DNA from: Icerya purchasi
Taxonomy: Eukaryota > Arthropoda > Insecta > Hemiptera > Monophlebidae
Direction: 5' to 3'
Assembly: GCA_039619475.1 (NCBI GenBank)
Contig: CM077116.1
Location: forward strand, 103,709,164 to 103,773,163
Length of the DNA stretch: 64,000 nucleotides
Below are positions 1 to 11,815 of the stretch, piece after piece. Below the pieces are notes generated by a model, which worked only from the letters and a program-made list of their open reading frames with translations, ran no database searches and was not told where the DNA came from. The translations under genes were made by a program, and so were the position numbers. The first letter of the stretch is position 1. Every line of letters starts with the position of its first letter.

Positions 1-189
1 TCCTATTGGCTGTGAGCACGGGACGCGCCATTCGCCGCCTCACCCAATTTCTTTCTTGTCGCGAGTCGCAATCTTCGATACATCCGCATTTGCATTAATA
101 TCCGCATTGATTAATGCGGATATAAAAATTTATGCGGAAGATCCGCAATTGCGGATGCGGATGCGAATATCCGCAACATCCCTACTGTA
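1..189 (-). mobile_element. Terminal part of a hAT-like element
   Basis: Read on the minus strand from 189, the sequence begins CAGTAGGGATGTTGCGG and continues with alternating GCGGAT/ATCCGC blocks. These include a 9-bp stem with a 4-base loop at 100-121. Ends beginning CAG(T)GGG followed by sub-terminal hairpins of this kind are typical of hAT elements. No transposase is visible, and the other end must lie to the left of the window. The assignment rests on terminal sequence alone. Confidence 0.35.
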
Positions 190-228
190 TAGCATGGAGG
201 AACAGGGTTGTTGAAATCAATATTCCAG

Positions 229-1165
229 TTAAGGAAGGGTTACAACACCGTCTAGATGAAATTGTGCTTCATCACTCATGGATACTGCGACATCTGCATT
301 TTCCGTAAGAATACTATACATTATGCGACAAAATTTTCTGCGCTGCACAAAATCTGTTTCACTTAGCTGCTGGACAATCATTGGCCTGCTGTAGTTCTGT
401 ATTGGAGCATCCATACCATTTTCTTAAATCACCCGTCCTGGACATTTTCCTTCTGCCAGGTTTTCTTTTACCTTTAATTTCTCTATTTAATACGGTGTGA
501 ATTAAATGGTACTTGTCTTGTTGTCTGTGCACATGTCCAAAGTATTGGAGATTCCTTTCCCGAATTTTGCGCAGCAGTTCGGCTTTCTTTGAAATGCGGT
601 TTAATAATATGATCCCGATAGGATATTTTAAGCATGCGACGATACATGTACATTTCGAAGGCTACTATTTTCTTTTCAAGTGTCTGTGTAAGTGTCCAAC
701 TCTCCATACCATAGAGTAATACTGACCAGACATAACATTCTATGAGGCGTAGATGCAACTGAAGGTTTAGATCTTTCCTGGATATTAGATTTTTCATATT
801 CAGAAATACCTTTCTTGCTCTTCTGTCGACTGGTCAGTTTCTTCATGGAGCCAGGTACCAAGGCATTTCATTTTTGAAACGCGTTGAATAGTCTGGTTTT
901 TAACCAACAACATCTTTTTAGCAAGGGTATTTTTATCCGAATTTCTATGTACAGCTACTCATTTTGTCTTGTCCCTATTTATTTCTAGACTATACGAGCT
1001 GCTAACCCTTACTACTCGGTTTATCATATTTTGAAGTTTCTCTATGTTATCCGAGATTAAAACATGATCATCTGCGTATCAAAAATTAGAGACAAGTTCT
1101 GTTCCAACTTCAATACCGTCTTGGTTTATGAGAGCTTCTTTAAAAATAGCTTCAAAATATACATA
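229..1165 (-). pseudogene. RTE-type LINE reverse transcriptase relic, C-terminal part
   Basis: Minus-strand frames in this stretch carry the end of a reverse transcriptase. A YADD-type catalytic box (tyrosine-alanine-aspartate-aspartate) lies near 1065-1085, followed by a 'LEINRDKTK' thumb-like segment near 980-1000. The C-terminal LINE motif 'LLYGMESWTL' and 'YRRMLKISYRD' lies at about 580-710. Several stops and frame changes interrupt it, so it is dead. The same C-terminal motif recurs at 63400-63591, so the family is present at least twice in the window. The 5' side merges directly into the 532-bp tandem repeat at about 1166. Confidence 0.6.
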
Positions 1166-1258
1166 AAAAAATTTTATAAGTACGTTATTAAGAATTCTGT
1201 CTACCATGTATTTATTTCTATCATTTGGCTTTATTGGTGTATCTTTTAATTCCTTCTT
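1166..1258 (+). repeat. Left piece of the 532-bp tandem array
   Basis: This stretch matches the beginning of the repeat units at about 7072 and 7606 and ends in the target duplication of the inserted LINE. The shared word GTTATTAAGAATTCT lies at 1184, 7091 and 7623. If the LINE at 1259-6612 and one copy of its target duplication are removed, the spacing from 1184 to 7091 becomes 532 bp. That equals the spacing from 7091 to 7623, so the array was continuous before the insertion. Confidence 0.8.
1238..1258 (+). repeat. Target site duplication, left copy (I-type LINE)
   Basis: TGTATCTTTTAATTCCTTCTT here matches TGTATCTTAATTCCTTCTT at 6613-6631 except for two extra T. The uninterrupted repeat unit at about 7147-7166 holds the same sequence without an insertion, which confirms this as the insertion target. 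Confidence 0.8.
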
Positions 1259-1335
1259 ATTATTATTATTACATTAAACAGTACAGGCGCCGGCTGCACA
1301 AACGGGCCATATGCGCCCGGGGAATGGAAGGGATA

Positions 1336-4300
1336 CTAAATTGAATTTAGGAGGTTAAGGGAATGAAGGAATTGGAACGCACTGTGGATACGACACGGAG
1401 AATCAGCTAGGAGTTGTGATAAGGAAGGGGGGAGGCCATGCTGGGCTCTAAGTGCTATAAGGGAATGACAAGATGTTAGTAAATGGGGAATGGAAAGCTG
1501 GGTTCTTTGGCAAAAAGGACAAAGAGGGGGATCGGTGCGCTGTAGGAGATACAAATGGGTCAGGTGGGAGTGGGAAATTCTAAGTCTGGTAAGAATAATA
1601 TTTTAAGGAAAAGGTTTTTTTGTTGACTAGAACTCCATACTTGTTCCCAGGATTTAATTATAAGGGATTTCAAGAAGGATTTCATATCGCTGGTAGAAGA
1701 GAAGTACGAGGATATGGCTGGAAGCCGGGATGCCTCCCTAGCAGCTCGGTCGATGGCCTCGTTACCAGGGAAACCAATATGGCTGGGGATCCACATGAAA
1801 GATATAGAAATTTGGGATCGAATAAGGAGATCGTGAAGGAGAAGGATGCGTTGTACAATTGCATTATCTGTGTAAAAGTTGTAGAGGGACATTAGAACAC
1901 TAAATGAATCAGTAAAGATGAGGTATTTAGAAAGAGGTGGAGCGGAGGAGAGGAACTCAAGACACTTGAAGATGGCGAAAGATTCAGCCAAAAATACAGA
2001 GCAGGATTTTGGAAGCCGGAAGCGATGGGTGGTAGGAGGAACAAAAAAGGCTGATCCAACATGGCCAGTGGATTTTGAGCCATCCGTAAAGCAGAAGATG
2101 TAGTCAACATATTTGACAGTTTCGAAAGTAATGTATTGATGAAGGATGTAGTCGGGATATATGGATTTGGGTAGATGGATTAAGTTGAGATTGATATCTG
2201 GGGTTAGAAAAAGCCAAGGAGGAGGGTTAGTGTACACTGGAGCAAGGGGAGGATTGAGAATAAATTTTCTAATTTGAGGAAAACGAGATTCAGATTTATT
2301 TTTGATGTTAGTTGCACAGTTAGGAACACGCAGAGTAGTCTGACTCTGTTATTGGGAGTTGAAAAGGAGCTCATTGATCGGAAGGTTTGAATTGACAAGA
2401 GTGGAAGTCAAAAAGTTAGCTGTTAGGATCTCCCTTCTGAAATATAGGGGCAGCTGTCCGGATTCACAATTAAGACTGGCTGTAGGACTAGTGCAAAAGG
2501 CTCCAGTGGCTATTCGGATAGCTGAATGTTGGATAGAATCTAAGGATGATAATAGACCCCGAGCCACCGAACTGAACGCTTGGCAACCGTATTCTAATCT
2601 AGACCGGATTAACGATTGATATAGCAGTAATAACATTTTCCGGTCGCCTCTGTTACTTTTATTATTGATCCGCTTTAATATACCAAGAGCTTTAATGCAT
2701 GTCTTCTTGAGATCCTTGATGTGTGCGTTCCATAGGAACTTGCTGTCGACTGTCACTCCAAGGTAGCGTACCTCCTCTTGGAAATGCAGTTCTACGCTGT
2801 TCAGGAAAATTCGAGGCCGTTGGCAGTATTTAGTGGTCCGATGAAAATCTACACATGTTGTCTTTTCCACAGAGAATTTGAAGCCTCGCGCAGACGCCCA
2901 TTCGGAGAGTTCGTTAATACATCGCTGCATGACTTTGCTTGCTCTGGTAGGTGAAGAGGATTGAAATGTTATCGTCAAATCATCAGCAAACAGACTAAAC
3001 TGTACGGGCGCTCGAATGGCCAGCTGGATGTCATTGATGGCTAATAGAAAAAGTGTTATGCTAAGGACACATCCTTGAGGCACCCCATTTTCCATGGAAA
3101 ACAGCTGCGAAAAAGTGTCCCCTAACCGAACTCTAATTTGCCTGTTTGTTAGAAAGCTTTGGATAAGACTAGCCATGCGACCACGGATTCCTGCTTTATG
3201 CAGGCTTGTAAGGGCCTGATATCTCCATACCGTGTCATACGCTTTTTGAAGATCAAAGAAGACAGCATATAAGTGCGCACGATTAGTAAATGCTTTCTGA
3301 GCCTTGAGTTGGAGATTTACAATAGCTTGAATTGCTGAGCGGTATTTTCGGAATCCATATTGGTGAGGAGTAAATATATTGTTCATTTCGAGGGTCCAGA
3401 TTAACCTTTTTTGAACGATTTTTTCCAATAGTTTGCCCAGAGTACTTGTTAACGCGATAGGCCGGTAGCTAGATGCTTCGGTTTTTACTTTTCCTTTTTT
3501 TAATATTGGGATTACTACGGCTATTTTCCATCTAGTAGGGAATATTCCCTCATTCCACAATCTGTTCAGGATATGTAATAAATATACTTTAGCCGATAGA
3601 TGTAGATACTTTAACATAACAGGATGAACGTTGTCCGGACCTGGCGAGGAATCATGGACATAATATTGGATACAATGTTCTAGTTCCCTTAGCGATATGG
3701 GACAATTGTACTCTTCCTCGTTACTGGAACCGAAGCTCAATGGAATGGCTTCTGTCCTTTGTTTATAACGCATAAATTCTTCGCAATAGTTCAAATTAGA
3801 CGATACGGCGGAGAAGTGGGAAGCTAACATGTCGGCCATTTCATTAATGTTGGTAATAAGTAAACCGTCTTTGAATAAAGCGGAGATGGTTTCCTTATAG
3901 TTTTTCCCATTGATCAGATGAATTTTCTTCCACACAGCGGAAATGGGTACCTGCTGATTAATAGATGAGGTAAAATCTTGCCAGCACTTCCTTTTGGCTG
4001 CTCTAATGAGAGAACGTGCATGTGCACGTCGTTTGCGATAATTAATAAGGTTAGTTATTGAGCTGTATCTTTTTAGTACTCTCAATGTCTTTTTACAGAG
4101 ATTTATTGCCTTTGCAATATTATTGTTCCACCAAGGAACCCGTTTATTTGACGACGGACTGGACGAGGACAAGGGTATAGCTAGACGTCCAGCTTCAGTG
4201 ATTTTTTTTGTTAAAAATTCGACATCTTCTTCTACATCATCGGAATGTCTGGAGTGGATTTCGGTGCCCTCAGTGAACCTTGGCCAGTTGGCTTCCTTTA

Positions 4301-5009
4301 TCTTCCATTTTCGACACCGCGACGATTGAAAGCTGGGTACATTGTATACCAGGAAGATGGGGTAGTGGTCGCTATCGCAAAGATCTGTGTGGCTTTGCCA
4401 GTCAATTTGATCGATAAGATCGACGGAGATCAGCGTAAGATCGATTGACGAAAAACGCCCTGTTTTTGCATCAATGTGAGTTGGTTGATCCCCCTTGTTT
4501 ATTAAAACGATGTTAGGGTTATTGATAAGTAGGTTATTAATTTGATTTCCTCTGGAATTCTGATATCTGGAGCCCCACGTATAACTGTGTGCATTGAAAT
4601 CGCCAAGAAGAATAAACGGCTGTGGTAGCTGATTTATAATTTCCTCAAAGTTGTATAGTGAGGTTTGCCAGTTTGGTGGGATGTAAATATTGCATATTGT
4701 GATGGGTTTACGGTGAATTGTTGGGAGTGCTGTTGTAACAGTAACTGCTTGAATATCGGAGGTAATTGAAAGCGGAATCACTTGTGGAATAGAATCATGT
4801 ATCAAGGTTAAAACTCCTCCAGCTGCTATTGAGTGAGAGGTATCATCGAATCGAAATGGTTTGTAACTACGAATAGAAAAACACTGATTAGGTTTCAAAT
4901 GGGATTCTTGGATGCATATCACTGGTGGTTGGTGTTGAGCTATCAGCGTTTGTAACTCAGCTAGGTGCGAGAATACACCATTAATATTCCACTGTAGGAT
5001 TTTACTCAT
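1336..5009 (-). pseudogene. LINE ORF2: endonuclease, reverse transcriptase, RNase H
   Basis: The polyprotein that nicks target DNA and copies the element RNA. The 886-residue open part (5009-2349) starts with an APE-type endonuclease: 'LQWNING' at the N-terminus, 'GDFNAH' near residue 138 and 'SDHYP' near 215. The reverse transcriptase follows, with 'FDLQKAYD', 'NGVPQGCVLS' and the catalytic 'FADD'. A TAA at 2349-2351 interrupts it, but the same frame continues to 1560 and contains a complete RNase H: 'FTDGSK', 'LAESFA', 'FTDS' and 'GNEAIDRAA', giving the four acidic residues. A frameshift near 1600-1615 moves the final zinc-binding tail ('CPFCQRT...H') into the frame ending at 1336. The ORF overlaps ORF1 by 8 nt. 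Two lesions make it non-functional unless the stop is read through. Confidence 0.85.
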
Positions 5010-6356
5010 GATTCGTTAGATCTGTTTCTGAGCCAGAGGTGCTACTAATCAGTGCGTTAACCAGCCTGGTTAACTTGTTTTTGATTCCTTGTCCTACTAT
5101 AAAGTTCTTCAGGATGGGTAATGAGTTAACAATTTTTTTAGGATCTATATCCATCTGTCTAACTGCTTCAACATAATTCGTTTCAGTGAGAATAGCAAGC
5201 ATGATGTCTTCGAACTGCTCTGGCATAACATCATAACGATCAGCATTTTTCTCTAATTCTTCTTTGGCCACCTTTATTGTTTCCACTAAATTGTCATTTT
5301 TGTCTTCGGCTGGTTTCAGCTTCTTAGGTGTTGGTTTTTCTGGTATTTTTCTTGATGTTGTTTCGATAGATGATGAAGAAGTGGAAGAAGAGACCGTTCG
5401 TTTGAATGGCGGGATCGGAGTGATTGTAGAATATCCTTTATCGATGGGCTGGACGTCAATTCGAGCTTCATCTTTAGATCCCTCAGTGGAGGGCAGAATT
5501 GTACAATCATTAGCAGATTGAGCTGTATCTTCGACAATTAACAGATCTGGACATTCGGCTGCTAGGTGGCCTTTACACTTACATCGGTAGCATATTGAGC
5601 CTTCTTCCACTAAAAAAATTCGGTAGGTGGTGTCATCGTGAGTGATTACTAAGGAGTCGGGAATAAGCTCAACTGACTCCGGGGACACATAAAATTGCTT
5701 TTTGTTTGTCAGAATATGGGCTAGAGCAGATGACGCAAATCCGGCTTGCATTGTGGTGATGGGCGATACAGGAATAATATTATGTTTTTTTAATTCGTCC
5801 TCGATTATACCGGTTGGAATGCTAGGACAAACATGGGAGATGATAATGCGTTTGGCTGGATTAATTAAGCGACGGATGTTAATCGTTTGGTTATTAATCG
5901 TTAAAACTCGGTTTTGGTCGACTATGTTGTCCACTATTTGTTTCGAGGTGAAGAAGATACAGAATCTTTGGTTCGACATGCAGTAGGCTGCTCTCATCTG
6001 CTGAGGGTTGACAAATTCAGTGATTTTTTCAACATATTCAAGCTGTCGGACGCCATCGATAGTGGGGATCACAATTGCGTGAGTTTTGTCTAAGACTGGT
6101 TCTTTGTTACAATTCCTGCGTAAGACGCGGATGATGTGTGCTGGTTCGTTGGATTTGACGTAGTAGGTAGGTCTGTTGTGGAAGTTGTAGTATTGGATTT
6201 TGTAGATATGTCTGTGTTTGATTCATTGTTGGATAGATTTGGAAAAGTCGAACTGGTAAGTGAGAATGCTTTGTTTTTTGGCGGCTTCGCGGTCATTTTG
6301 TTGCTTGCAGTTTTGCTAATATCGGATTTGGTATCTTTTTTCGGTTTTGACGACAT
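5002..6356 (-). pseudogene. LINE ORF1, Gag-like RNA-binding protein
   Basis: The nucleic-acid-binding protein of the same LINE. The first 88 residues (6356-6090) form a Ser/Thr/Lys-rich basic head. The rest (from 6072 to 5002, 356 residues) lies in another frame, and one missing base near 6091-6095 would join them. The second part has a CCHC knuckle, 'CYRCKCKGHLAAEC', about 160 residues in, followed by an acidic and Ser-rich C-terminal region. ORF1 ends within the start of ORF2, the usual arrangement for I-type LINEs. The frameshift makes this copy defective. Confidence 0.75.
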
Positions 6357-6612
6357 GATGTATTAAACCCGCATCCGAGTACGAGAATATTAGGTAGTTA
6401 TACACTACCGCCGGTTTAACGAAAACCGGCTAGTATGAATAAAGATCGACGATTGTTAATTAAACGTTCGAAGCGATAATGGTTAGTCCGGCGTTATCAG
6501 CTACGATAACAGAAAATAAAATAAAACGATCTCACCCTTAATTTCTTCTTATCAGCTGATCGTAGCAAGAGCGAAACTAACGCGAACACACAAGTTACTT
6601 TTATCACTTTTA

Positions 6613-7949
6613 TGTATCTTAATTCCTTCTTGTGATACCAGTGATTTGCTAAATATTCTATTTAAATTCTTTCATTACTAATCTCAGCTAATATCTGGCC
6701 CGAAACTTGGCACCTATTTCGAAACATTTACATTATTTATAAAATTCAGAATGATTTTTGTCATTTTTTTGAATTTGTTCATTACAAATTTTTTAATAAG
6801 TTTATTTAAAATAAATTTAAAAGAAATAAATTAATAGAAATAATACAGTAAAATATACGAGGTTATAAAATGTTTAAAAACCGTATTTAATAATTTATCA
6901 CGGAATAAAGAAAAAATAATTTCTGCGATAAATAATGTAAAAATGATGAAATTTCGAAAGTGTGCCAACAGTCATTAAGGTCAATGTCCTTTCGCGTCGC
7001 TGAGTACTGGCTATTCAAAAAACATGCGTTTCCTCTGCTCCACCCTGTATAAAATTAAATATTTTTAACAAAGAAAAACTTTATAAGTATGTTATTAAGA
7101 ATTCTGTCTACCATGTATTATTTCTATCATTTGGCTTTATCAGTGTATGTTTTAATTCCTTCTTGTGATACCAGTGATTTGCTAAATATTCTACTTAAAT
7201 TCTTTCATTACTAACCTCAGCTAATATCTGGCCCGAATCTTTTCACCTATTTCGAAACATTTACATTATTTATAAAATTCAGAATAATTTTTGTCATTTT
7301 TTTGAATTCGTTCATTACAAATTTTTTAATAAGTTTGTTTAAAATAAATTTAAAAGAAATAAATTAATAGAAATAATACAGTAAAATATACTAGGTTATA
7401 AAATGTTTAAAAACCGTATTTAATAATTTATCACGGAATAAAGAAAAAATAATTTCTGTGATAAATAATGTAAAAATGATGAAATTTCGAAAGTGTGCCA
7501 ACAGTCATTAAGGTCATGTCCCTTCGCGTCGCTGAGTACTGGCTATTCAAAAAACATGCGTTTCCTCTGCTCCACCCTGTATAAAATTAAATTTTTTTAA
7601 CAAAGAAAAATTTTATAAGTACGTTATTAAGAATTCTATCTACCATGTATTTATTTCTATCATTTGGCTTTATCGGTGTATGTTTTAATTCCTTCTTGTG
7701 ATACCAGTGATTTGCTAAATATTCTACTTAAATTCTTTCATTACTAATCTCAGCTAATATCTGGCCCGAATCTTGGCACCTATTTCGAAACATTTACATT
7801 ATTTATAAAATTCAGAGTAATTTTTGTCATTTTTTTGAATTCGTTCATTACAAATTTTTTAATAAGTTTATTTAAAATAACTTCAAAAGAAATAAATTAA
7901 TAGAAATAATACAGTAAAGTATACAAAGTTATAAAATGTTTAAAAACAT
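6613..7949 (+). repeat. Tandem array of a 532-bp AT-rich repeat
   Basis: Two and a half further units of the array that begins at 1166. Landmarks repeat at 532-bp spacing: GTTATTAAGAATTCT at 7091 and 7623, and 'GTGCCAACAGTCATTAAGG' near 6961 and 7494. Units are roughly 95% identical by eye. No ORF of note is present. The third unit is broken at about 7950 by a LINE fragment, and a diverged remainder resumes at 8944-9046. Confidence 0.85.
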
Positions 7950-8943
7950 CTTTATCCACCGTACATCTAACGAGGACCAATATACAGCTCGCCAAAAAAG
8001 TATCGAAAAAATACAAACTTACACACATGATACACACGTTTATACAGATGGAGCTAAAGCAAATGTCGCTGGCACACTGTCCACTCCCACAGCATGTGCC
8101 TACCTAATCTCAGGTAAAGCCGAAGCAGTGAGGCTACATGATGACAGCTCCGCATTAGAAGCCGAGCTATACGGAATTCTCTTTGGATTGGAAGCATGTG
8201 CGTGTTGTAAATCTGAGAACAAACAATACATAATTATCACAGATTCACTGGCCTCCCTTCAAACTATTCAGTCACTTACTATAACCAGTTCATTAGTCTA
8301 TAAAATAAGATCTACAGCACATCGCCTTACCCAAGAGGGTATACAAGTAGGCTTCTTGTGGGTGCCGGCACATGTTGGAATACCCGGAAACGAATGTGTA
8401 GACCGGGCCGCCAAGTCAATGTTGTCTGTCCCTATGCCACCCAATGTCCCACCACCAGAAATCACTCCCTTCTTCCACAAAAATATGAAAGAACATTGGA
8501 TCTCATCCTGGTCCCAACATGCAACTTTCCTAAGGAATATTAAACCAAATGTTGATCCTTGGTGGCCACCGATCCAAATGTCCAAAAAAGAATTCTCTGC
8601 CCTCAATAGATTGAGACTGGGACACACATCGATATCTCACAACCATGTCCTCCAGGGAGCCCCTCCGCCGATTTCCTGCCCATTCTGTAATGCAGCAGTG
8701 CTACCTTCAGTGGAACACATCCTGAAACAATGTCAAAACTTAACAATAATCAAGGACGAACCACTACACCTTCTTTTAGATAACCGTCCAGAACAGGTTC
8801 AGACAATGCTAATCTTCCTTAACCGAAATAATTTAATAAACAAATTGTAATAAATCCGATACTCGTTGTGCCGTAATGACCCTGGCAGTTATACATGGCC
8901 AACGAGTAGATTACACACAAAAAAAAAAAAAAAAAAAAAAAAA
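7936..8943 (+). pseudogene. 5'-truncated LINE: RNase H and C-terminal zinc tail
   Basis: A plus-strand open frame of 304 residues that is the C-terminus of a LINE ORF2; only the 3' end of the element was copied. The first dozen residues are flanking repeat sequence. The RNase H acidic residues are all visible: 'VYTDGAK', 'LEAELYG', 'ITDSLAS' and 'GNECVDRAA'. They are followed by 'LRLGHTSISH' and the zinc motif 'CPFCNAAVLPSVEHILKQC'. The stop is at 8850, and an A-tail runs from about 8920 to 8943. The fragment lies inside the third tandem unit. The reading frame is intact but has no RT or endonuclease, so it is not an autonomous gene. Confidence 0.8.
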
Positions 8944-9046
8944 CAGTAATTAATAATTTATTATGAAATAAAGAAAAAATAATTTCTACCATAAATAATG
9001 TAAGGATGATGAAGTGTCAAAAAATTATATGTACATATTAAATTTT
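8944..9046 (+). repeat. Diverged remainder of the third tandem unit
   Basis: After the LINE A-tail, 'AATAAAGAAAAAATAATTTCT' and 'ATAAATAATGTAA' match the units at 6903 and 7437. Similarity fades near 9020. This shows that the LINE at 7950-8943 interrupted the array. Confidence 0.6.
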
Positions 9047-9059
9047 AAATCTATGAGCT

Positions 9060-9657
9060 ACTCGCTTCCAAATAGTCTTCGTATGGACTCCAAGTCATAG
9101 AGGAATTCCAGGCAACGAATTAGTGGACCAAGCTGCCAAAGAAGCAACCTATTTCAACCCTGTTCCAGACATTCCAATACCGACGGCGGATTTTAAGAAA
9201 CATGTTACTCGTTGTCTAGATAAAAAATTCCATGACACGTGGCTGGAAGTTCCATCAACAAATAAATTAAAAAGAATTAAACATCGTTCAGCGCCATGGT
9301 TAACCTCAAATAGATGCAGCCGAAGAGAGGAAACGGCCCTTTGTCGGGTTCGCATTGGCCATACTGCTATCACACATTCATTCCTTCTAAATAAGAATGT
9401 TCCTCCTCAATGTGATTACTGCACTGTTCCGCTGACCGTTCAACACCTGCTTATCGATTGTACGAAATTCAAAACGGCACGAGAAAAATTCGCTCTGCCT
9501 TCATCACTTACAGAACTTCTTGGTGACGATGAAAGGATAATTTCCAGGCTTTTCGGATTTCTTAAAGAATCAGATCTGCTACAGTTACTATAATACATCT
9601 TTACCGTGCCTCTAGCCTAGTCGCTGTATACGGCACGTTAAATTAAAATAAAAAAAA
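9060..9657 (+). pseudogene. 5'-truncated LINE with target duplication: end of RNase H and zinc tail
   Basis: AAATCTATGAGCT occurs at 9047-9059 and again at 9658-9670, flanking this fragment as a 13-bp target duplication. The plus-strand frame reads 'WTPSHRGIPGNELVDQAAKEA' from about 9086, the end of RNase H. 'CRVRIGHTAITHSF' and 'CDYCTVPLTVQHLLIDC' follow, and the stop is at 9593. The A-rich tail is 9645-9657. It resembles, but is not the same family as, the fragment at 7936-8850. Only the last 0.6 kb of the element was inserted. Confidence 0.8.
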
Positions 9658-9670
9658 AAATCTATGAGCT

Positions 9671-10479
9671 TCTTTATCTTAACTATAATTTGTAATATGA
9701 AAACTTAAAAAAAGCCACAGCTTTCAGTTTTTTTGTTGTCAATTACCTTCCAAGAGGTGATTTTTTTACTCATTACATTAATTTGTTCACTTTTTATGAT
9801 TGTTTTGGAAATATTGTAACGAATTTGGCTAAGCTGACGGAGGATTTTTCTTCTTTTATTGTCTCCTCCGCTCGTTGTACTAACGCAATTTCCCGGGCGC
9901 CAGTGTTATAATTTAAAAGACGTTTATCCTTACCGGTTTATCAGCAATGTGCGTTTTTTAACGAATGATTAGCAGTAACTAACATTTTATTTGACAAATT
10001 TCAAATATTATTCCGCTATTGTATTAAACTCGAATGGCGCGGCTCGTACAGCCAAAATATAAATACTGATGAGGCAAATGTATTATGCATTACAGTAGTA
10101 TAAATTGCAGATCCGCCGTTAGCTGTTTGTACGCCTGTGTGCAATACCGAATTTGCCGCCCCATGTACAACTCTACACTGAGCCTGAAATCGGCGAATAA
10201 GTGGAACGTTGCGGAACGGGTTCGATAACGTCCAGTTCGTTCGATTACTTCTCCGAATCCGAGTATCAGATCGAATTCGAGCCGTTTTGAATAAGGGTGT
10301 CGAAAGGCTATTTAGTGTTGTCTTTTAAGAGTATGCAAAAATGAAAAGAAATACTTTATAAAGAAAAACTATATTTATATTTATAATAAGTAGGTTATTA
10401 GTGATTTTGTCTTATATTTACACGATTTTTACACATTTAAATAATACAGAATATATTCTATATTAAAGATTATTCTACA
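9671..10479. other. No gene seen
   Basis: AT-rich sequence without a convincing reading frame or repeat. A somewhat GC-richer patch at about 9830-9900 and 10130-10300 could be the remains of an element end, but nothing supports a name. Confidence 0.4.
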
Positions 10480-11460
10480 TAAATTGAACTTTTCTTGCCT
10501 TTCAGTTTGCAAAATCTGCTATCCGTATTCAAGCTGTCTAAAATTTCATGTTCAATCGAAACTATAGCTAAATTACTTAGTCTGCGCTGGTGCATTGTTG
10601 ATCTTAAGTAGCTTTTTTAATTTTTAACTTTGAAAAAAACCTTTCACCGGATCCAACTGAAACCGGTAATGTAAGTAATATTCTTAGCCCTATTGCTGTG
10701 TTTGGAAATGTAGAAATTAAGTTATTATTAAAAAGGTATTGTAACAGAGTCTGTAGATCATTAGATCGGTTTTCTGGAAAATGCAACCTTAAAGCCCTGA
10801 TTTAATTAAATAAATCAATGCCGTCAATGTCTGTTTCATCGCCAGAATCGTCTTTAAGCTTTAGATTTAAATCTGTACGATGTGTCATTACGTAATAATT
10901 AAATAATTTATTACTTAAAAAGCCAAATACGTCGGTAAATGTTTTTAACTACTCTTCAAATCTGTCCTTTAAAGAGGTTAGCGTCTGATCTAGGATTCTA
11001 AAAAAAAAAACTCTACTTTGTATTTGATCTTGGGGTCTAGTAAAACTTCATCATTATGTTCGTATTGAAATTGTGTTGGTCTTCTTCTTGGACGGATCGT
11101 GTTTATTGGTGGGAATTCTATTTCTACGTTGAGAATCTGAGCCACATTGGTAGTTTCTTCTAATATCTTCTCAAAGTGTTCATCCGTGCGATATTCGGTG
11201 AACTTAATAATCAATTTATCCAACAAATTTACACAGATATGAGTTTTTATTGTAGGGTTTTGCATCATTTTGCTCGAAGCATTAATTTGGTTTAAAATAT
11301 CAAACCAAATTATTACTGACCAAATAAATCTATAATTTTGAATGCTCAATGCAAGGGAATGGGCTTTATGAGATGTACAATCCCATTCCGAGGAATAATT
11401 ATCAGATATTTCTAGTAAGGCATCAAATATTTTTTCGAGATGGTACCATAATAGTAACAT
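10480..11460 (-). pseudogene. hAT-type transposase relic (ZMYM1-like)
   Basis: Two minus-strand frames carry the C-terminal half of a hAT transposase-derived protein of the ZMYM1/DUF4371 kind. 11460-10990 (156 residues) has the 'WSVIIWFDILNQINASSKMMQ' region typical of this family. 10786-10604 holds the dimerisation motif: 'FPNTAIGLRILLTLPVSVGS' and 'GERFFSKLKIKKA'. Further matching segments in shifted frames reach about 10480. At least one stop and two frameshifts break it, and the N-terminal half with the first catalytic acid is missing. Family recognition is from motif memory. Confidence 0.6.
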
Positions 11461-11463
11461 AAG

Positions 11464-11815
11464 CTAAGTGACACAGGTCAAATCCAATCCCACGCGTTGA
11501 AATCGATAAACAGTTCGACTTTCTAGTTTGTTGTTCGCATAATCTGGCGAGCGCGCCTGTCTCGTCCTGGACACCCAAAAAGAATGAATCCCAGACTTGG
11601 TATTTTTTTGCCTTAGTCGTCTTATCGCTTTAACTTTCACGGAACGCCTTCTTTCGTTTAAAGTTGTAACTTGCTCTGTTTGATGGAGCATTTCGTTGTG
11701 GTCTCCCCTGTCTGAAAGGGCGATAATTGCCGCGAGCTGGTGCGCTGCATTGTCCACTGGCGGTAGGAGGTGGTTGAACATCATATTGCCTTTGAAAATC
11801 CATATTGAACAGAAT
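11464..11815 (-). pseudogene. Unrecognised coding remnant, Gag-like composition
   Basis: A minus-strand frame beginning at an ATG near 11803 reads Gln/Pro-rich then Arg/Asn-rich ('ARGNYRPFRQGRPQRN') before a stop near 11632. The other frame (11784-11464) is open for 106 residues. The composition recalls the nucleocapsid tail of a retroelement Gag, but no zinc knuckle is visible, and I do not recognise it. It could equally be chance. Confidence 0.25.

Larger units (their letters stand above)
1259..6612 (-). mobile_element. I-type non-LTR retrotransposon, near full length
   Basis: A 5.35-kb element on the minus strand, flanked by an imperfect 19-21 bp target duplication. Its 3' end (low coordinates) is a (TAA)n tail at 1259-1271, as in the I group of LINEs. 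It encodes a Gag-like ORF1 with one CCHC knuckle and an ORF2 with endonuclease, reverse transcriptase and RNase H; that order with RNase H present points to the I clade. About 255 bp of 5' leader (6357-6612) precede ORF1. Only about three lesions are seen: one frameshift in ORF1, and one nonsense codon and one frameshift in ORF2. The copy is therefore fairly young. Family naming is from motifs, not from a database match. Confidence 0.85.
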
